Below are positions 17,520 through 26,259 of a stretch of DNA of 64,000 nucleotides, one piece after another (position 1 is the stretch's first letter; each line of letters starts with the position of its first letter). Origin of the DNA: Enterococcaceae bacterium OF42-14pH9A (GTDB lineage Bacteria; Bacillota; Bacilli; Lactobacillales; Enterococcaceae); the NCBI GenBank assembly GCA_027692465.1, contig JAQEYU010000004.1:267865-331864 (forward strand). The letters run 5' to 3'. The position numbers and the translations under genes are program-made. Below the pieces are notes generated by a model that saw nothing but the letters and a program-made list of their open reading frames with translations, did no database searches and was not told the DNA's origin.

Positions 17520-19481
17520 ATGAACAGACAATTTACTACACTTCAGAAAATTATTAAATTTAGTACAGCGAGATTTATTACAGGTTTCATTCTTGCAGTT
17601 TTAGTAGCTGTAATGGTCACGATACAGCTATCATCAATAAAGAAAGGAGTTGTATTAGGTGCTCCGTTCCTGATACTAGGGCTGGTAAAACTAGACTATG
17701 ATTTCACTGATAGGAAATCGCTAAGTAAGGGTGTGTATACGGCAACGTTGTTGATCGGTTTTGCAGCGCTCACTGTGGTACTGTCGCAGTTTATTCAAAA
17801 TCAAAGTGCCCTGCATATTGGCATAATTAATTTATTACTGAGTGTGTTGGTTGTATTATGTGTAGAGAGCATTCTTCTTGGCATAACGGTGAATTTAAAA
17901 TGGTCAGTAAGTGTTTCTTCTATTTTTCTAGTTCTATTTGGACTAATCAACTATTATGTCTATAGTTTCAGAGGAAGTGAATTAACACCTACTGATATTC
18001 TATCCATAGGGACAGCTGCAAATGTAGCTGAAGAGTATTCCTTTTTTTTGAATGGACCGATGCTCTATTCGTTGGTTTTACTATTACTTTCCAATTTTTT
18101 GCTTAGTGGCTTACCAAGATGTAACTATAAGCGAAAGATTCGATTGCGCCTTATCTTTTCGCTGATTGGGGCCATGATTGTGATCCTTTTTGCAAATATA
18201 GCTCCAGTGAAGGCTACGCATAGTTACTTACAAAATGGTACCATTGATATTGGATGCTTATTGAATTTTACTTTAAAAATCCCGAAATCAATCATTACAA
18301 AACCAGCAGGATACGATAAAACGGTTTTGGAAAGATTAGAGCGGCAAGTTGATGTACAGAATACTGAAGATAAGAAGCAACCGGATATTATTGTTATTAT
18401 GAATGAGTCATTTAGTGATTTTAGAGTATTTGGAGAAAAATTCAAAACAAACGAGCCGGTTATGCCGTTTATTGATTCTTTAAAAGAGAATACGGTGAAG
18501 GGCTATGCTCTTTCCTCTGTTTTTGGTGGTGGTACGCCTAACTCAGAGTTTGAGTTTTTGACTGGGAATTCAATGTACTTTGTTCCAGATGGGGCGATTC
18601 CGTACCAGCAATTTATAAAAAAAGGATCATACTCTATGGTAAGTTACTTAGAGAGTAAAGGTTATGAGACTGCTGCTTATCATCCGCATATTGCAAGTGG
18701 GTGGTCGCGTCCAACTGTTTATCCAAATTTGGGATTTGATTCCGCCTCCTTTTTAGAGGATTTTCCACGAGATAATCTAGTCCGAGATTTTGTAAGTGAT
18801 CAGGAAACCTATGAATACATGCTTGAGGATTACTTTCAGAAGAAAGAAAAGTCAGATGACAGTCAATTTCTTTTTGGTGTAACTATGCAAAATCACGGAG
18901 CGTATGATTATCCCGAAAAAGATTATCCAGCGTCGATAAAGTTGGCAGGTTACCAGAATAGCTACCCGGATGTTGAGCAGTATCTGTCTCTGATTAATGA
19001 AAGCGATAAAGCAGTTCAGTATTTAATTGAAAGATTATCAAAAGCCGAAAATGACGTAGTAGTTGTTTTCTTCGGAGACCATTTTCCAAATGTTAATCGT
19101 TCTTTTTTTGAAGAATCACATGGTCGCGGTTTTGAAACGATGGAAGAAAAGATGCTGGAATTTAAAGTGCCTTTCTTTGTATGGACTAACTTCGAATCTC
19201 AGGAAAAAAATGTACCTTTGACTAGTCTGAACTATCTGTCAAATTATATGTATGAAGCCGGCGATATGGAATTGCCACCGTATAACGTTCTTCTCAAGGA
19301 ATTTGAAAAGGAAATGCCGGCTATCAACTCACAAGGATATTACGATGCGAAGAAAAAACAGTTTGTATCGAGAACGGATAACACTGCTTCAGATGTATTG
19401 AGAAACTACAGCTATCTTGAGTATAACAATTTGTTTGATACCGAAGATCGGAGTAAACTTTTTGATTTTGGATCTAAATAG
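17520..19481 (+). CDS. LtaS-like phosphoglycerol transferase / sulfatase-fold membrane enzyme
   Basis: A 653-residue protein. About five membrane segments (roughly 18-240) are followed by an extracellular sulfatase-fold domain. IIVIMNESFSDF carries the metal-ligand Glu, and the GGGTPNSEFEF loop has Thr339 in the position of the catalytic Thr of LtaS. FGDHFP supplies later metal ligands. LtaS enzymes move glycerol-phosphate from phosphatidylglycerol onto lipoteichoic acid; relatives in polysaccharide loci decorate other glycans. GAGGAG ribosome site. Here a decorating role on the exported polymer is inferred. Its composition is AT-rich like the preceding stretch. Confidence 0.85.
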   Translation: MNRQFTTLQKIIKFSTARFITGFILAVLVAVMVTIQLSSIKKGVVLGAPFLILGLVKLDYDFTDRKSLSKGVYTATLLIGFAALTVVLSQFIQNQSALHIGIINLLLSVLVVLCVESILLGITVNLKWSVSVSSIFLVLFGLINYYVYSFRGSELTPTDILSIGTAANVAEEYSFFLNGPMLYSLVLLLLSNFLLSGLPRCNYKRKIRLRLIFSLIGAMIVILFANIAPVKATHSYLQNGTIDIGCLLNFTLKIPKSIITKPAGYDKTVLERLERQVDVQNTEDKKQPDIIVIMNESFSDFRVFGEKFKTNEPVMPFIDSLKENTVKGYALSSVFGGGTPNSEFEFLTGNSMYFVPDGAIPYQQFIKKGSYSMVSYLESKGYETAAYHPHIASGWSRPTVYPNLGFDSASFLEDFPRDNLVRDFVSDQETYEYMLEDYFQKKEKSDDSQFLFGVTMQNHGAYDYPEKDYPASIKLAGYQNSYPDVEQYLSLINESDKAVQYLIERLSKAENDVVVVFFGDHFPNVNRSFFEESHGRGFETMEEKMLEFKVPFFVWTNFESQEKNVPLTSLNYLSNYMYEAGDMELPPYNVLLKEFEKEMPAINSQGYYDAKKKQFVSRTDNTASDVLRNYSYLEYNNLFDTEDRSKLFDFGSK

Positions 19482-19542
19482 GTTAAGTAGTCCGGTATGG
19501 ATCGATAGTGAGCTGTAATAAATGAATTAACGGAGGGATCAA

Positions 19543-20502
19543 ATGTCAAAATACCTGATCACCGGAGGGGCCGGCTTTATTGGTTCGACTCTGGCAAACC
19601 GTGTAGCAAAAGAAAATGAAGTCGTCATCGTGGACGATCTTTCGATGGGAGATAAGGAAAATATCAGCGGACTTGGTGAAAAGGACAATCTCCGCTTTAT
19701 CGAAGGCAGTGTGACCGATCAATCATTGATGACCGGACTCTTGCAGGAGGAGCAGTTCGACTACATTTATCATCTGGCGGCGATTGCCAGTGTGGCCGAT
19801 TCGGTAGCTCGACCGGTAGAAACGCATGTGGTGAACTTTGAGAGTGTTTTGTCGTTGTTGGAATTATGCCGCAAGCATCAGAAATCACTGAAACGGCTGA
19901 TATTTGCTTCTTCGGCAGCGGTTTACGGAGATGAGCCGACCTTGCCGAAACAAGAGGAATCCGTGATCCGTCCCTTGACGCCTTATGCGGTGGACAAATT
20001 TGCGGCGGAGCGCTATGTTCTGAATCACTGTCATCTGTATGGCGTGCCTACCAGTGCCGTTCGATTTTTCAATGTTTACGGACCCAATCAGAATCCTAAG
20101 TCTCCGTATTCCGGAGTTCTTTCGATTTTGACGGATCGTTATGAAAAACTGCTGAACGGTAAAGATAGTAGCTTTACCGTTTTCGGAGATGGTCAGCAGA
20201 CTCGCGACTTTGTTTTTGTGGAAGATGTCGTAGATGCATTGCTGCTGATTTCCGACAGCCAAGCTGCATTGGGAAATGTTTATAATGTCGGTACTGGTGA
20301 AGCAACGTCCCTGAATCAGGTGTTGGACATCTATCGGGACTTTCTGGATACTGAGATTTCGGTGGAATATACGGCTGGACGTGAGGGGGATATTCCCCGC
20401 TCTTATGCAGATGTTGATCGCTTGAAAGGGCTTGGTTTTGAGCCTAAATTTGATGTAAAGACCGGGATACAAGCCTATTTGAAACAAACATTGAACCGGT
20501 AA
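19543..20502 (+). CDS. NAD-dependent sugar epimerase/dehydratase (GalE/WbpP-like)
   Basis: A 319-residue extended short-chain dehydrogenase. It has the Rossmann GGAGFIGS at 8-15, DDLSMG, HLAAIASV, the SSAAVYG catalytic-strand motif, the catalytic YAVDK pair (Tyr148, Lys152) and the RFFNVYGP substrate segment. It most resembles UDP-hexose or UDP-HexNAc 4-epimerases that supply a nucleotide sugar to the polysaccharide. Good CGGAGGG ribosome site. Base composition returns to GC-richer here, marking the edge of the AT-rich part of the locus. Confidence 0.88.
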   Translation: MSKYLITGGAGFIGSTLANRVAKENEVVIVDDLSMGDKENISGLGEKDNLRFIEGSVTDQSLMTGLLQEEQFDYIYHLAAIASVADSVARPVETHVVNFESVLSLLELCRKHQKSLKRLIFASSAAVYGDEPTLPKQEESVIRPLTPYAVDKFAAERYVLNHCHLYGVPTSAVRFFNVYGPNQNPKSPYSGVLSILTDRYEKLLNGKDSSFTVFGDGQQTRDFVFVEDVVDALLLISDSQAALGNVYNVGTGEATSLNQVLDIYRDFLDTEISVEYTAGREGDIPRSYADVDRLKGLGFEPKFDVKTGIQAYLKQTLNR

Positions 20503-20625
20503 TTGTGGGCTTCACCAGCCATGAGAGGGAAAGCTATTGGGAAGTCGATTCGGTCTTTAAAACAGGATTTTCCGATAAAAACCTGGATGCTGTGTAATTG
20601 AGGCTGTCTAGAAGGAGAAATGGGT

Positions 20626-21555
20626 ATGTCAAGAGCAAAGAAAGTCGTTTTAGCGATTGTCGGGGTCATTTTGGCCATGACGTTGGTTGTAGTCGGAATC
20701 GGAGTCAAGCTGTACTTGGATGTTCAAAACTCCATGGACCGAACTTATGAAAGCGTCGAGCGCACGCACAATGCGGATGGAAAAAATGGAGCCGCTGCCG
20801 CACCGGATCTGAAACAACAGCAGCCGTTTTCTGTGCTGTTATTAGGGGTTGATACTGGGGAATACGGCCGGACAGATCAAGGACGGTCAGACTCGATGAT
20901 GGTCGCTGTCGTCAATCCTAAAAAAGAGCATACAGCGCTTCTCAGTATTGCACGGGATACTTATGTGCCAATCGTTGGGTATGGCAAAGACGATAAGATT
21001 AACCATGCGTATGCATTTGGTGGGACGGCGATGTCCATGGATACGGTGGAAAGTTATCTGGATATCCCAATCAATTATTATGTATCAATCAATATGAAGG
21101 GACTTGAGGATCTGGTAGACGCTGTCGGAGGGGTCACTATTGGCAACGACATCCAATTCACTCAAGGGGATTACACTTTCAATCACGGGAAAATCAGTCT
21201 CGATGGTCCTGCTGCCCTGGCATACAGCCGCATGCGTAAGGAAGATCCGAGAGGAGACTATGGCCGTCAAGAACGGCAGCGAACAATTGTGATGGCTATT
21301 GTGAAAAAAGTTCTGACAATGGATGGTATTACCAACTATCCGAAGATTCTGGAGGCAATCGAAGCCAATATGAAAACCAATATGAGCTTTGATGATATGA
21401 AGAAGATTGCTTTGGACTATCGCAGCGCATTCGGAAGTGTTGCACCGGATCAGCTGAAAGGTGAAGGGTTCATGCAGGACAATATCAGTTATCAACGAGT
21501 CTCTGAGGATGAATTGAAGCGGGTGCAGAATAATTTGAAACAGGAATTACGCTAA
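20626..21555 (+). CDS. LytR-CpsA-Psr (LCP) family wall-polymer ligase
   Basis: About 309 residues: one N-terminal membrane anchor (about 6-28), a short linker rich in Ala/Gln, and an extracellular LCP domain with the marks LLLGVDTGEYGRTDQGRSDS (in part), SIARDTY, KINHAY, GLEDLVDAVGG, YSRMRKEDPRGDYGRQERQR (in part). LCP enzymes transfer lipid-linked glycans or teichoic acids to peptidoglycan. I chose the second ATG (20626) because the AAGGAG lies 8 bases before it but only 2 before the ATG at 20620. As last gene before a terminator, it plausibly attaches the polymer made by the locus. Confidence 0.88.
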   Translation: MSRAKKVVLAIVGVILAMTLVVVGIGVKLYLDVQNSMDRTYESVERTHNADGKNGAAAAPDLKQQQPFSVLLLGVDTGEYGRTDQGRSDSMMVAVVNPKKEHTALLSIARDTYVPIVGYGKDDKINHAYAFGGTAMSMDTVESYLDIPINYYVSINMKGLEDLVDAVGGVTIGNDIQFTQGDYTFNHGKISLDGPAALAYSRMRKEDPRGDYGRQERQRTIVMAIVKKVLTMDGITNYPKILEAIEANMKTNMSFDDMKKIALDYRSAFGSVAPDQLKGEGFMQDNISYQRVSEDELKRVQNNLKQELR

Positions 21556-21589
21556 TCAGAGCCCATTCAGAGGGGGCTGAAAAAAATTG

Positions 21590-21657
21590 AAACAAGGGCT
21601 TTTTAAGGGGGACTGCAGCTGTAGCTTTCCTTCGAAAAAGCGCCCTTGTTTCTTTTT
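21590..21657 (+). terminator. Rho-independent terminator after the LCP gene
   Basis: Long stem with arms AAACAAGGGC and GCCCTTGTTT extended inward by TTTTT/AAAAA, followed by TCTTTTT. It closes the polysaccharide region. Confidence 0.8.
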
Positions 21658-21793
21658 GCCCCTCGAACTATGTTAAAATGAACGGGAATACGACGTCGGC
21701 TGCCAAGTTTATTTTCTACAGGAGCAACCGGCAAAGGACGCTGACAAGATCAAGGCAACAACAGACCCAAGACCAAAGGAAAGCAGGTGTCTC

Positions 21794-22678
21794 ATGAAAG
21801 GACAGATCCGCAAAGCGCTGAGTGGTTTTTATTATATCGAGGCCGAGGGGCAGACGTGGCAGACCCGCGCCCGCGGTAATTTTCGCAATCGGAAGATCAC
21901 GCCGTTAGTCGGGGACCAGGTGATCTTTGAGAGCAGCAATCTGACGGATGGTTATCTGCTGGAGATCGAGCCCCGTAAGAACGAGCTGGTGCGGCCGCCG
22001 GTGGCCAATGTGGATATCGGGGTGATCGTCATCAGTCTGGTGGAGCCGGCATTTTCGTATAATCTGCTGGACCGCTTTTTGGTGACGTTGGAGGACAAAG
22101 AGATTGAACCGGTGATTTATCTGAGTAAACTGGACTTGCTGCCGGATGATCAGCTGGCTGAAGAAATTCGTAAAACCTATGAGCAGATCGGCTACACGGT
22201 GATTGCCACTCGGGATATCGAGAAAGCCCGCCGGCAGCTGTTTCAGCTTTTTGCAGAAGGGGTGACGGTCTTTATGGGGCAATCCGGCGCCGGCAAGTCG
22301 ACACTGTTAAACAAGCTGGTGCCGGAGTTGACGCTTGCTACCGGAGCAATTTCAGAGGCGTTGGGGCGCGGCAAGCATACGACCCGGCATGTGGAGCTGC
22401 TGCCGATTGCCGGCGGTTTGGTGGCAGACACGCCGGGCTTTTCCTCCATCGACTTTTTGGAGATTGAGTCCGGGCAGTTGCGGCATTTATTTCCGGAATT
22501 TGTCAGAGCTTCGGTGCACTGCAAATTTCGCGAGTGCATGCATCTGAAGGAGCCGGACTGCGAAGTGAAGCGGCAGGTGGCAGCCGGCGAGATCGCTGAG
22601 AGCCGTTACGCGGATTATCAGCAGTTTATCGAAGAAATCGAAAAGCGCCGGCCGGTCTACCGCAAGAAAAACAAATGA
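21794..22678 (+). CDS. rsgA: Ribosome small-subunit-dependent GTPase A
   Basis: A 294-residue circularly permuted GTPase. An N-terminal OB domain (about 1-65) is followed by G4 SKLD, then G1 GQSGAGKST and G3 DTPGF in the permuted order typical of RsgA, and a C-terminal zinc motif (CKFRECMHLKEPDC). It assists late 30S maturation. A TG-spaced -10 like sequence near 21672 may be its promoter. In Firmicutes it is usually followed by rpe and thiN, as here. Confidence 0.95.
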   Translation: MKGQIRKALSGFYYIEAEGQTWQTRARGNFRNRKITPLVGDQVIFESSNLTDGYLLEIEPRKNELVRPPVANVDIGVIVISLVEPAFSYNLLDRFLVTLEDKEIEPVIYLSKLDLLPDDQLAEEIRKTYEQIGYTVIATRDIEKARRQLFQLFAEGVTVFMGQSGAGKSTLLNKLVPELTLATGAISEALGRGKHTTRHVELLPIAGGLVADTPGFSSIDFLEIESGQLRHLFPEFVRASVHCKFRECMHLKEPDCEVKRQVAAGEIAESRYADYQQFIEEIEKRRPVYRKKNK

Positions 22679-22927
22679 CCGGTGGCGGCGGTCGGTAACA
22701 CGCCGGAGCGCCAGCCGGGTTGCGCCAATCGCTCGAGCTGGTCAGAAAGCGTGTCGGATAAAAATAACCCGCCAGATTGCCAGGCAAGTGGGCTAATCGC
22801 AGCCGGTCTGTCAGCGCTCCTTGCCGGCAAAATCATACGGCGGGCAGCCTTTTTCAAAAAATCAATTAAGAAGGTCACGCAGTCCCTTGCGTTATCAAAA
22901 CCAATCACCTGAAGCGGAGGAATCATC

Positions 22928-23581
22928 ATGAAAATCGCACCATCTATTTTAAGCGCCGACTTTGCCAACCTGGCTCGAGATGTGAAACTGGTGGAAGAAA
23001 ACGGGGCGGATTATATCCATGTCGATATTATGGACGGACATTTTGTGCCGAATCTGACTTTTGGACCCAATGTCGTAGCGGCAATCCGGCCCCATACCAA
23101 ACTGCCGCTGGACTGCCATTTGATGATCGAACAGCCGGAACTTTATGTGGAGGCTTTTGCCAAAGCGGGAGCGGATATTATCAATGTCCACGTGGAAGCC
23201 ACCCCGCATATTCACCGGGTCTTGCAAATGATCGAAGCGGCGGGTGTCCGGGCGGGAGTCACCATCAATCCCGGCACGCCGGTGTCAGCAATCCAGCATG
23301 TGTTGGGGATGGTCGACCTGGTGCTGGTGATGACGGTCAATCCCGGATTCGGCGGGCAGAAATTCATTCCGGAAGCGTTGGAAAAAGTGACAGAATTAGC
23401 GGAATTGCGGGATCTGCAGGGTTTCGGCTTTGAGATCGAAGTGGACGGTGGCGTGACCCACGAAACCATCGGAGCCTGCAAAGAAGCCGGTGCCGATGTG
23501 TTTGTTGCCGGCTCCTACATCTATGATGCGGAAGATCCGGCGGGCCGCCTAGCTGCTTTGCGGGAGGTTTTGGACAAATGA
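22928..23581 (+). CDS. rpe: Ribulose-phosphate 3-epimerase
   Basis: A 217-residue TIM-barrel enzyme interconverting ribulose-5-phosphate and xylulose-5-phosphate. Visible motifs: APSILSADFANL, HVDIMDGHFVPN, CHLMIE, VNPGFGGQKF and EVDGGV. GCGGAGG ribosome site. Ribulose-5-phosphate is also the KdsD substrate. The 249 bases before it are GC-rich and hold no gene I can support. The end overlaps thiN as ATGA. Confidence 0.95.
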   Translation: MKIAPSILSADFANLARDVKLVEENGADYIHVDIMDGHFVPNLTFGPNVVAAIRPHTKLPLDCHLMIEQPELYVEAFAKAGADIINVHVEATPHIHRVLQMIEAAGVRAGVTINPGTPVSAIQHVLGMVDLVLVMTVNPGFGGQKFIPEALEKVTELAELRDLQGFGFEIEVDGGVTHETIGACKEAGADVFVAGSYIYDAEDPAGRLAALREVLDK

Positions 23582-24225
23582 AGACGTTGATGGCTGCCGG
23601 CGGAAAACCCGACAGCTGGCCGGTGCTGGCTGAAGATTTTGAGCGTTATGTCGGCGTGGATCGGGGCTCTTTGTATTTGCTGGAAGCCGGACTGCCGTTG
23701 GATTTGGCGGTAGGCGATTTTGATTCTCTCAATGAGGCGGAGCGGCAGCGGGTGTTTGCGGCAGCCGGCCATGTGAGTCGTTCGGCAGCAGAAAAAGATG
23801 ATACGGACACTCAGTTGGCATTGGAGAAGATCTTTGCCACCGACCCGACAGCCGAAGTGACCATCGTTGGAGCCACCGGGGGCCGTTTGGATCATCTGCT
23901 GGCGAATCTATGGTTGGGAGTGGAGCCGCGCTTTCAGCCGTTTTTGCGGCAGTTTTGTTTAGCCGATGGGCAGAACCGGGTCAGCTTTTACGGACCGGGA
24001 AGCTACCGAGTGCAGCCCATTGAAGGAATGACCTATCTGGCCTTTTGCTGCCTGACTCCGGTCTCGGCGTTGACCTTGATCGATGTGAAATACGAGCTAA
24101 AGCAGCAGCCGGTCTTGCAGCCGACCTCCTGGGCCAGTAACGAATTTCTGCCGGGCACCGATGCTGGCTTCAGTTTTCCTGACGGGATCATCGCAGTTAT
24201 CCAAAGCCGCGATGCTGCCGAGTGA
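23578..24225 (+). CDS. thiN: Thiamine pyrophosphokinase
   Basis: A 215-residue enzyme forming thiamine diphosphate from thiamine and ATP. Motifs: VGVDRGSLYLL, GDFDS, EKDDTDTQLAL and GATGGRLDHLL, the standard TPK order, with the C-terminal thiamine-binding half more diverged. It is translationally coupled to rpe by a 4-base overlap, the usual Firmicutes arrangement. Confidence 0.92.
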   Translation: MKTLMAAGGKPDSWPVLAEDFERYVGVDRGSLYLLEAGLPLDLAVGDFDSLNEAERQRVFAAAGHVSRSAAEKDDTDTQLALEKIFATDPTAEVTIVGATGGRLDHLLANLWLGVEPRFQPFLRQFCLADGQNRVSFYGPGSYRVQPIEGMTYLAFCCLTPVSALTLIDVKYELKQQPVLQPTSWASNEFLPGTDAGFSFPDGIIAVIQSRDAAE

Positions 24226-24270
24226 CCGAGGACTGACCAGTGGTGCCGGCCGGAAAGCAAAATAATCAAC

Positions 24271-24308
24271 AGAGCAGAGGTGCCTCAGTGCTTCTGCTTG
24301 TTTTATTT
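24271..24308 (+). terminator. Probable terminator after thiN
   Basis: Stem AGCAGAGG / CTTCTGCT (one G-T pair) followed by TTGTTTTATTT. It lies in the 323-base gap between thiN and mreC; apart from this and the mreC promoter I see nothing in that gap. Confidence 0.45.
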
Positions 24309-24388
24309 GGTGGCAGGCACCGATTATCTGTGGGCTATTGCGGTTTATCCGGCCTTTCTTAGAAAAAACTTAAGAGTCAAGGTCTGCC

Positions 24389-24417
24389 TTTTGTTTGCTT
24401 TCAATAAATGATAGAAT
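24389..24417 (+). promoter_or_regulatory. Possible mreC promoter
   Basis: Extended -10 TGATAGAAT ending at 24417 with a T-rich -35 region (TTTTGTTTG). mreC starts about 130 bases downstream. Confidence 0.4.
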
Positions 24418-24548
24418 GAAAATTGCAGTCCGGATAGGCTTTGTGCCGGTCCGGCGGGCTTTTTGGACCGGTGGCGCTGTTCTTTGTTGTCTTTTTCGAC
24501 GCCTTGCCGCAGGTCCGGTCCGTTCATCCTAGTATACGAGGTGTCCTT

Positions 24549-25406
24549 GTGAAAAAGTTCAATCCCAATAAAAATATCATCATCGCCCTGATTCTGGGGA
24601 TCGTGATCGTAACCGCTCTGAGTCTGAGTTTGGCTAAGCGGGCCGCCGGCGGTAAACCCAACGTGGTGCAGTCGGTGGTCAATGACAGTGTCGCCATCAT
24701 GGACAAAGTCGTGTCAGCGCCGGTGAAATTCGTGGAAAACAGTGTCGACAGTGTCCGGGACCTGCTGGACACCTATCAGGAAAACGAACGCTTAAAGGAA
24801 AAACTGGACGAGTACGACAATGCTGTTCAGCAAAACAAAAACAAAGACCGGGAGATCAAAAATCTCAAAGATGAGCTTTCTTTGAATGAAACACTGACGG
24901 ATTTTGACAAGATCACCGCCAATGTCATCAGTCGTTCACCGGATGCTTGGCAGGATATCCTGATCATCGACAAGGGCTCCAAAGACGGACTGGAAAACAA
25001 CATGGCCGTCCTCAGTCAAAAAGGGCTGGTGGGGCGGGTCATCGAGGTCAATCTGGCTTCTGCCAAAGTCGAGCTGCTGACTTCTGCCAATCAAAACTCC
25101 AATCACTTCCCGGTCCGCATTTCATCGAAAGCCGGCGAGTCCTTCGGTATCCTGCGCAACTATGACGAAAAACTGGGGGCACTGGTAGTCGACCAGCTGA
25201 CCGGCGATGCGGAATTAAAGGCCGGCGACGTGGTCCAGACGTCCGGTCTTGGGGGCAATTCCCCGGCGGATCTGCCGATCGGAATAGTGGTCAAAGCCCA
25301 GACCGACAAGTTCGGTCTCGATAAAAATGTCTACGTGAAACCTTATGCCCAAATGTACGACTTGTCCGTTGTGACGGTGGTGGCCCGGGCGACAGGAGGC
25401 GAATAG
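24549..25406 (+). CDS. mreC: Rod shape-determining protein MreC
   Basis: About 285 residues: one membrane anchor (about 9-27), a coiled coil (about 60-105, NERLKEKLDEYDNAVQQ) and the extracellular beta-barrel MreC domain (DKITANVISRSPDAW, DKGSKDGLENNMAVLSQKGL, VQTSGLGGN). It organises peripheral or septal wall synthesis. The GTG at 24549 (MKKFNPNKN) follows a GAGGTG; an upstream in-frame extension to 24441 has no family match. It is adjacent to mreD, with mreB not in the window. Confidence 0.9.
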   Translation: MKKFNPNKNIIIALILGIVIVTALSLSLAKRAAGGKPNVVQSVVNDSVAIMDKVVSAPVKFVENSVDSVRDLLDTYQENERLKEKLDEYDNAVQQNKNKDREIKNLKDELSLNETLTDFDKITANVISRSPDAWQDILIIDKGSKDGLENNMAVLSQKGLVGRVIEVNLASAKVELLTSANQNSNHFPVRISSKAGESFGILRNYDEKLGALVVDQLTGDAELKAGDVVQTSGLGGNSPADLPIGIVVKAQTDKFGLDKNVYVKPYAQMYDLSVVTVVARATGGE

Positions 25407-25407
25407 C

Positions 25408-25917
25408 ATGGCGGAGAAAAATTATCTGCCTTATTATGCTGCGCCGGTGTTGTTTTTGTTGATGCTGGTGGATACCCAGATCACCCGGCTGTTTGATACG
25501 GCCACTCAGCACGTCTATCTGGCCAATGCCCATCTGTTCTTGATTGCACTGATGGTGGGCTGCATGTCGTTATCAAAACGTTATATGCTGATTGCCGGTG
25601 TCGTTTTGGGGCTGCTCTTTGACTGTTATTATATCGGTGCTATCGGGATCTATACCGTCGCCATCCCCTTTGCCGTTTGGATGATGTATCTGTTATCAGG
25701 GGTCTTATACCGCAACGTGTTCACCATGTTTTTTGGAACGGTGATTCTGGTAACGGCCTATGAGCTGTTGACGGTTTCCATCCAATTATTGTTCAATCTG
25801 ACCACCGTCAGCTGGAACTTTTTCATCGCCCGCTTTTTAGGCCCGACGCTGTTGTTGAATCTGCTGTTGTTCGTGATCTTTGTTTTTCCCTTCAAGAAAT
25901 TATTTGCTGCCAAATAA
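25408..25917 (+). CDS. mreD: Rod shape-determining protein MreD
   Basis: A 169-residue integral membrane protein with about five hydrophobic segments and the family GLLFDCYYIGAIGIY motif near residue 68. It partners MreC in the elongation machinery. It starts one base after the mreC stop. Its own stop codon lies inside the following terminator stem. Confidence 0.9.
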   Translation: MAEKNYLPYYAAPVLFLLMLVDTQITRLFDTATQHVYLANAHLFLIALMVGCMSLSKRYMLIAGVVLGLLFDCYYIGAIGIYTVAIPFAVWMMYLLSGVLYRNVFTMFFGTVILVTAYELLTVSIQLLFNLTTVSWNFFIARFLGPTLLLNLLLFVIFVFPFKKLFAAK

Positions 25918-25937
25918 TTTCTTGGGGGCTTTTTTTA
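25893..25937 (+). terminator. Terminator overlapping the mreD stop
   Basis: Perfect 14-base arms CAAGAAATTATTTG and CAAATAATTTCTTG around CTGC, then GGGGGC and seven T. It separates mreCD from the sagA-like gene. Confidence 0.9.
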
Positions 25938-26123
25938 TGCTGTTGTGCTCCGTTCGGCAGACGTGGAGAGCGACTGTGGTGGTGCCCAGTACTTTGTTAT
26001 CTGAGGAAAAGCTGCAGAAATCGTTGACTGCAGTTTTTTGTTGTGGAATTTTTACGGCTGAGCAAGAGTGGTGGAGGCCGGCGTTATCCCAATCTTCAGG
26101 AACAGTCTCATTTGAAACATATC

Positions 26124-26141
26124 TGTAACACTCTCCTTACA
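26124..26141. promoter_or_regulatory. Inverted repeat upstream of the sagA-like gene
   Basis: TGTAA, 8 bases, TTACA, lying about 20 bases before -10-like TATGATACAAT (26157-26167). In Firmicutes, WalR boxes of wall hydrolases are TGTWAH direct repeats; this is inverted, so regulator identity is uncertain. The rest of the 342-base gap (25918-26259) shows only the mreD terminator. Confidence 0.35.
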
Positions 26142-26259
26142 AGGCTGACATATCTCTATGATACAATTCTATTTGTTAAAAAAGCTTTAAGCACTGGCTG
26201 CTTGAAGTGTCGCAGACGAAGAAGTCATTCGTAATATAAGCCATTCGGAGGAGAACAAC

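Noticed and set aside
22682..22912. 76-codon frame between rsgA and rpe
   Set aside because: No ribosome site, low-complexity GC-rich composition, no family.
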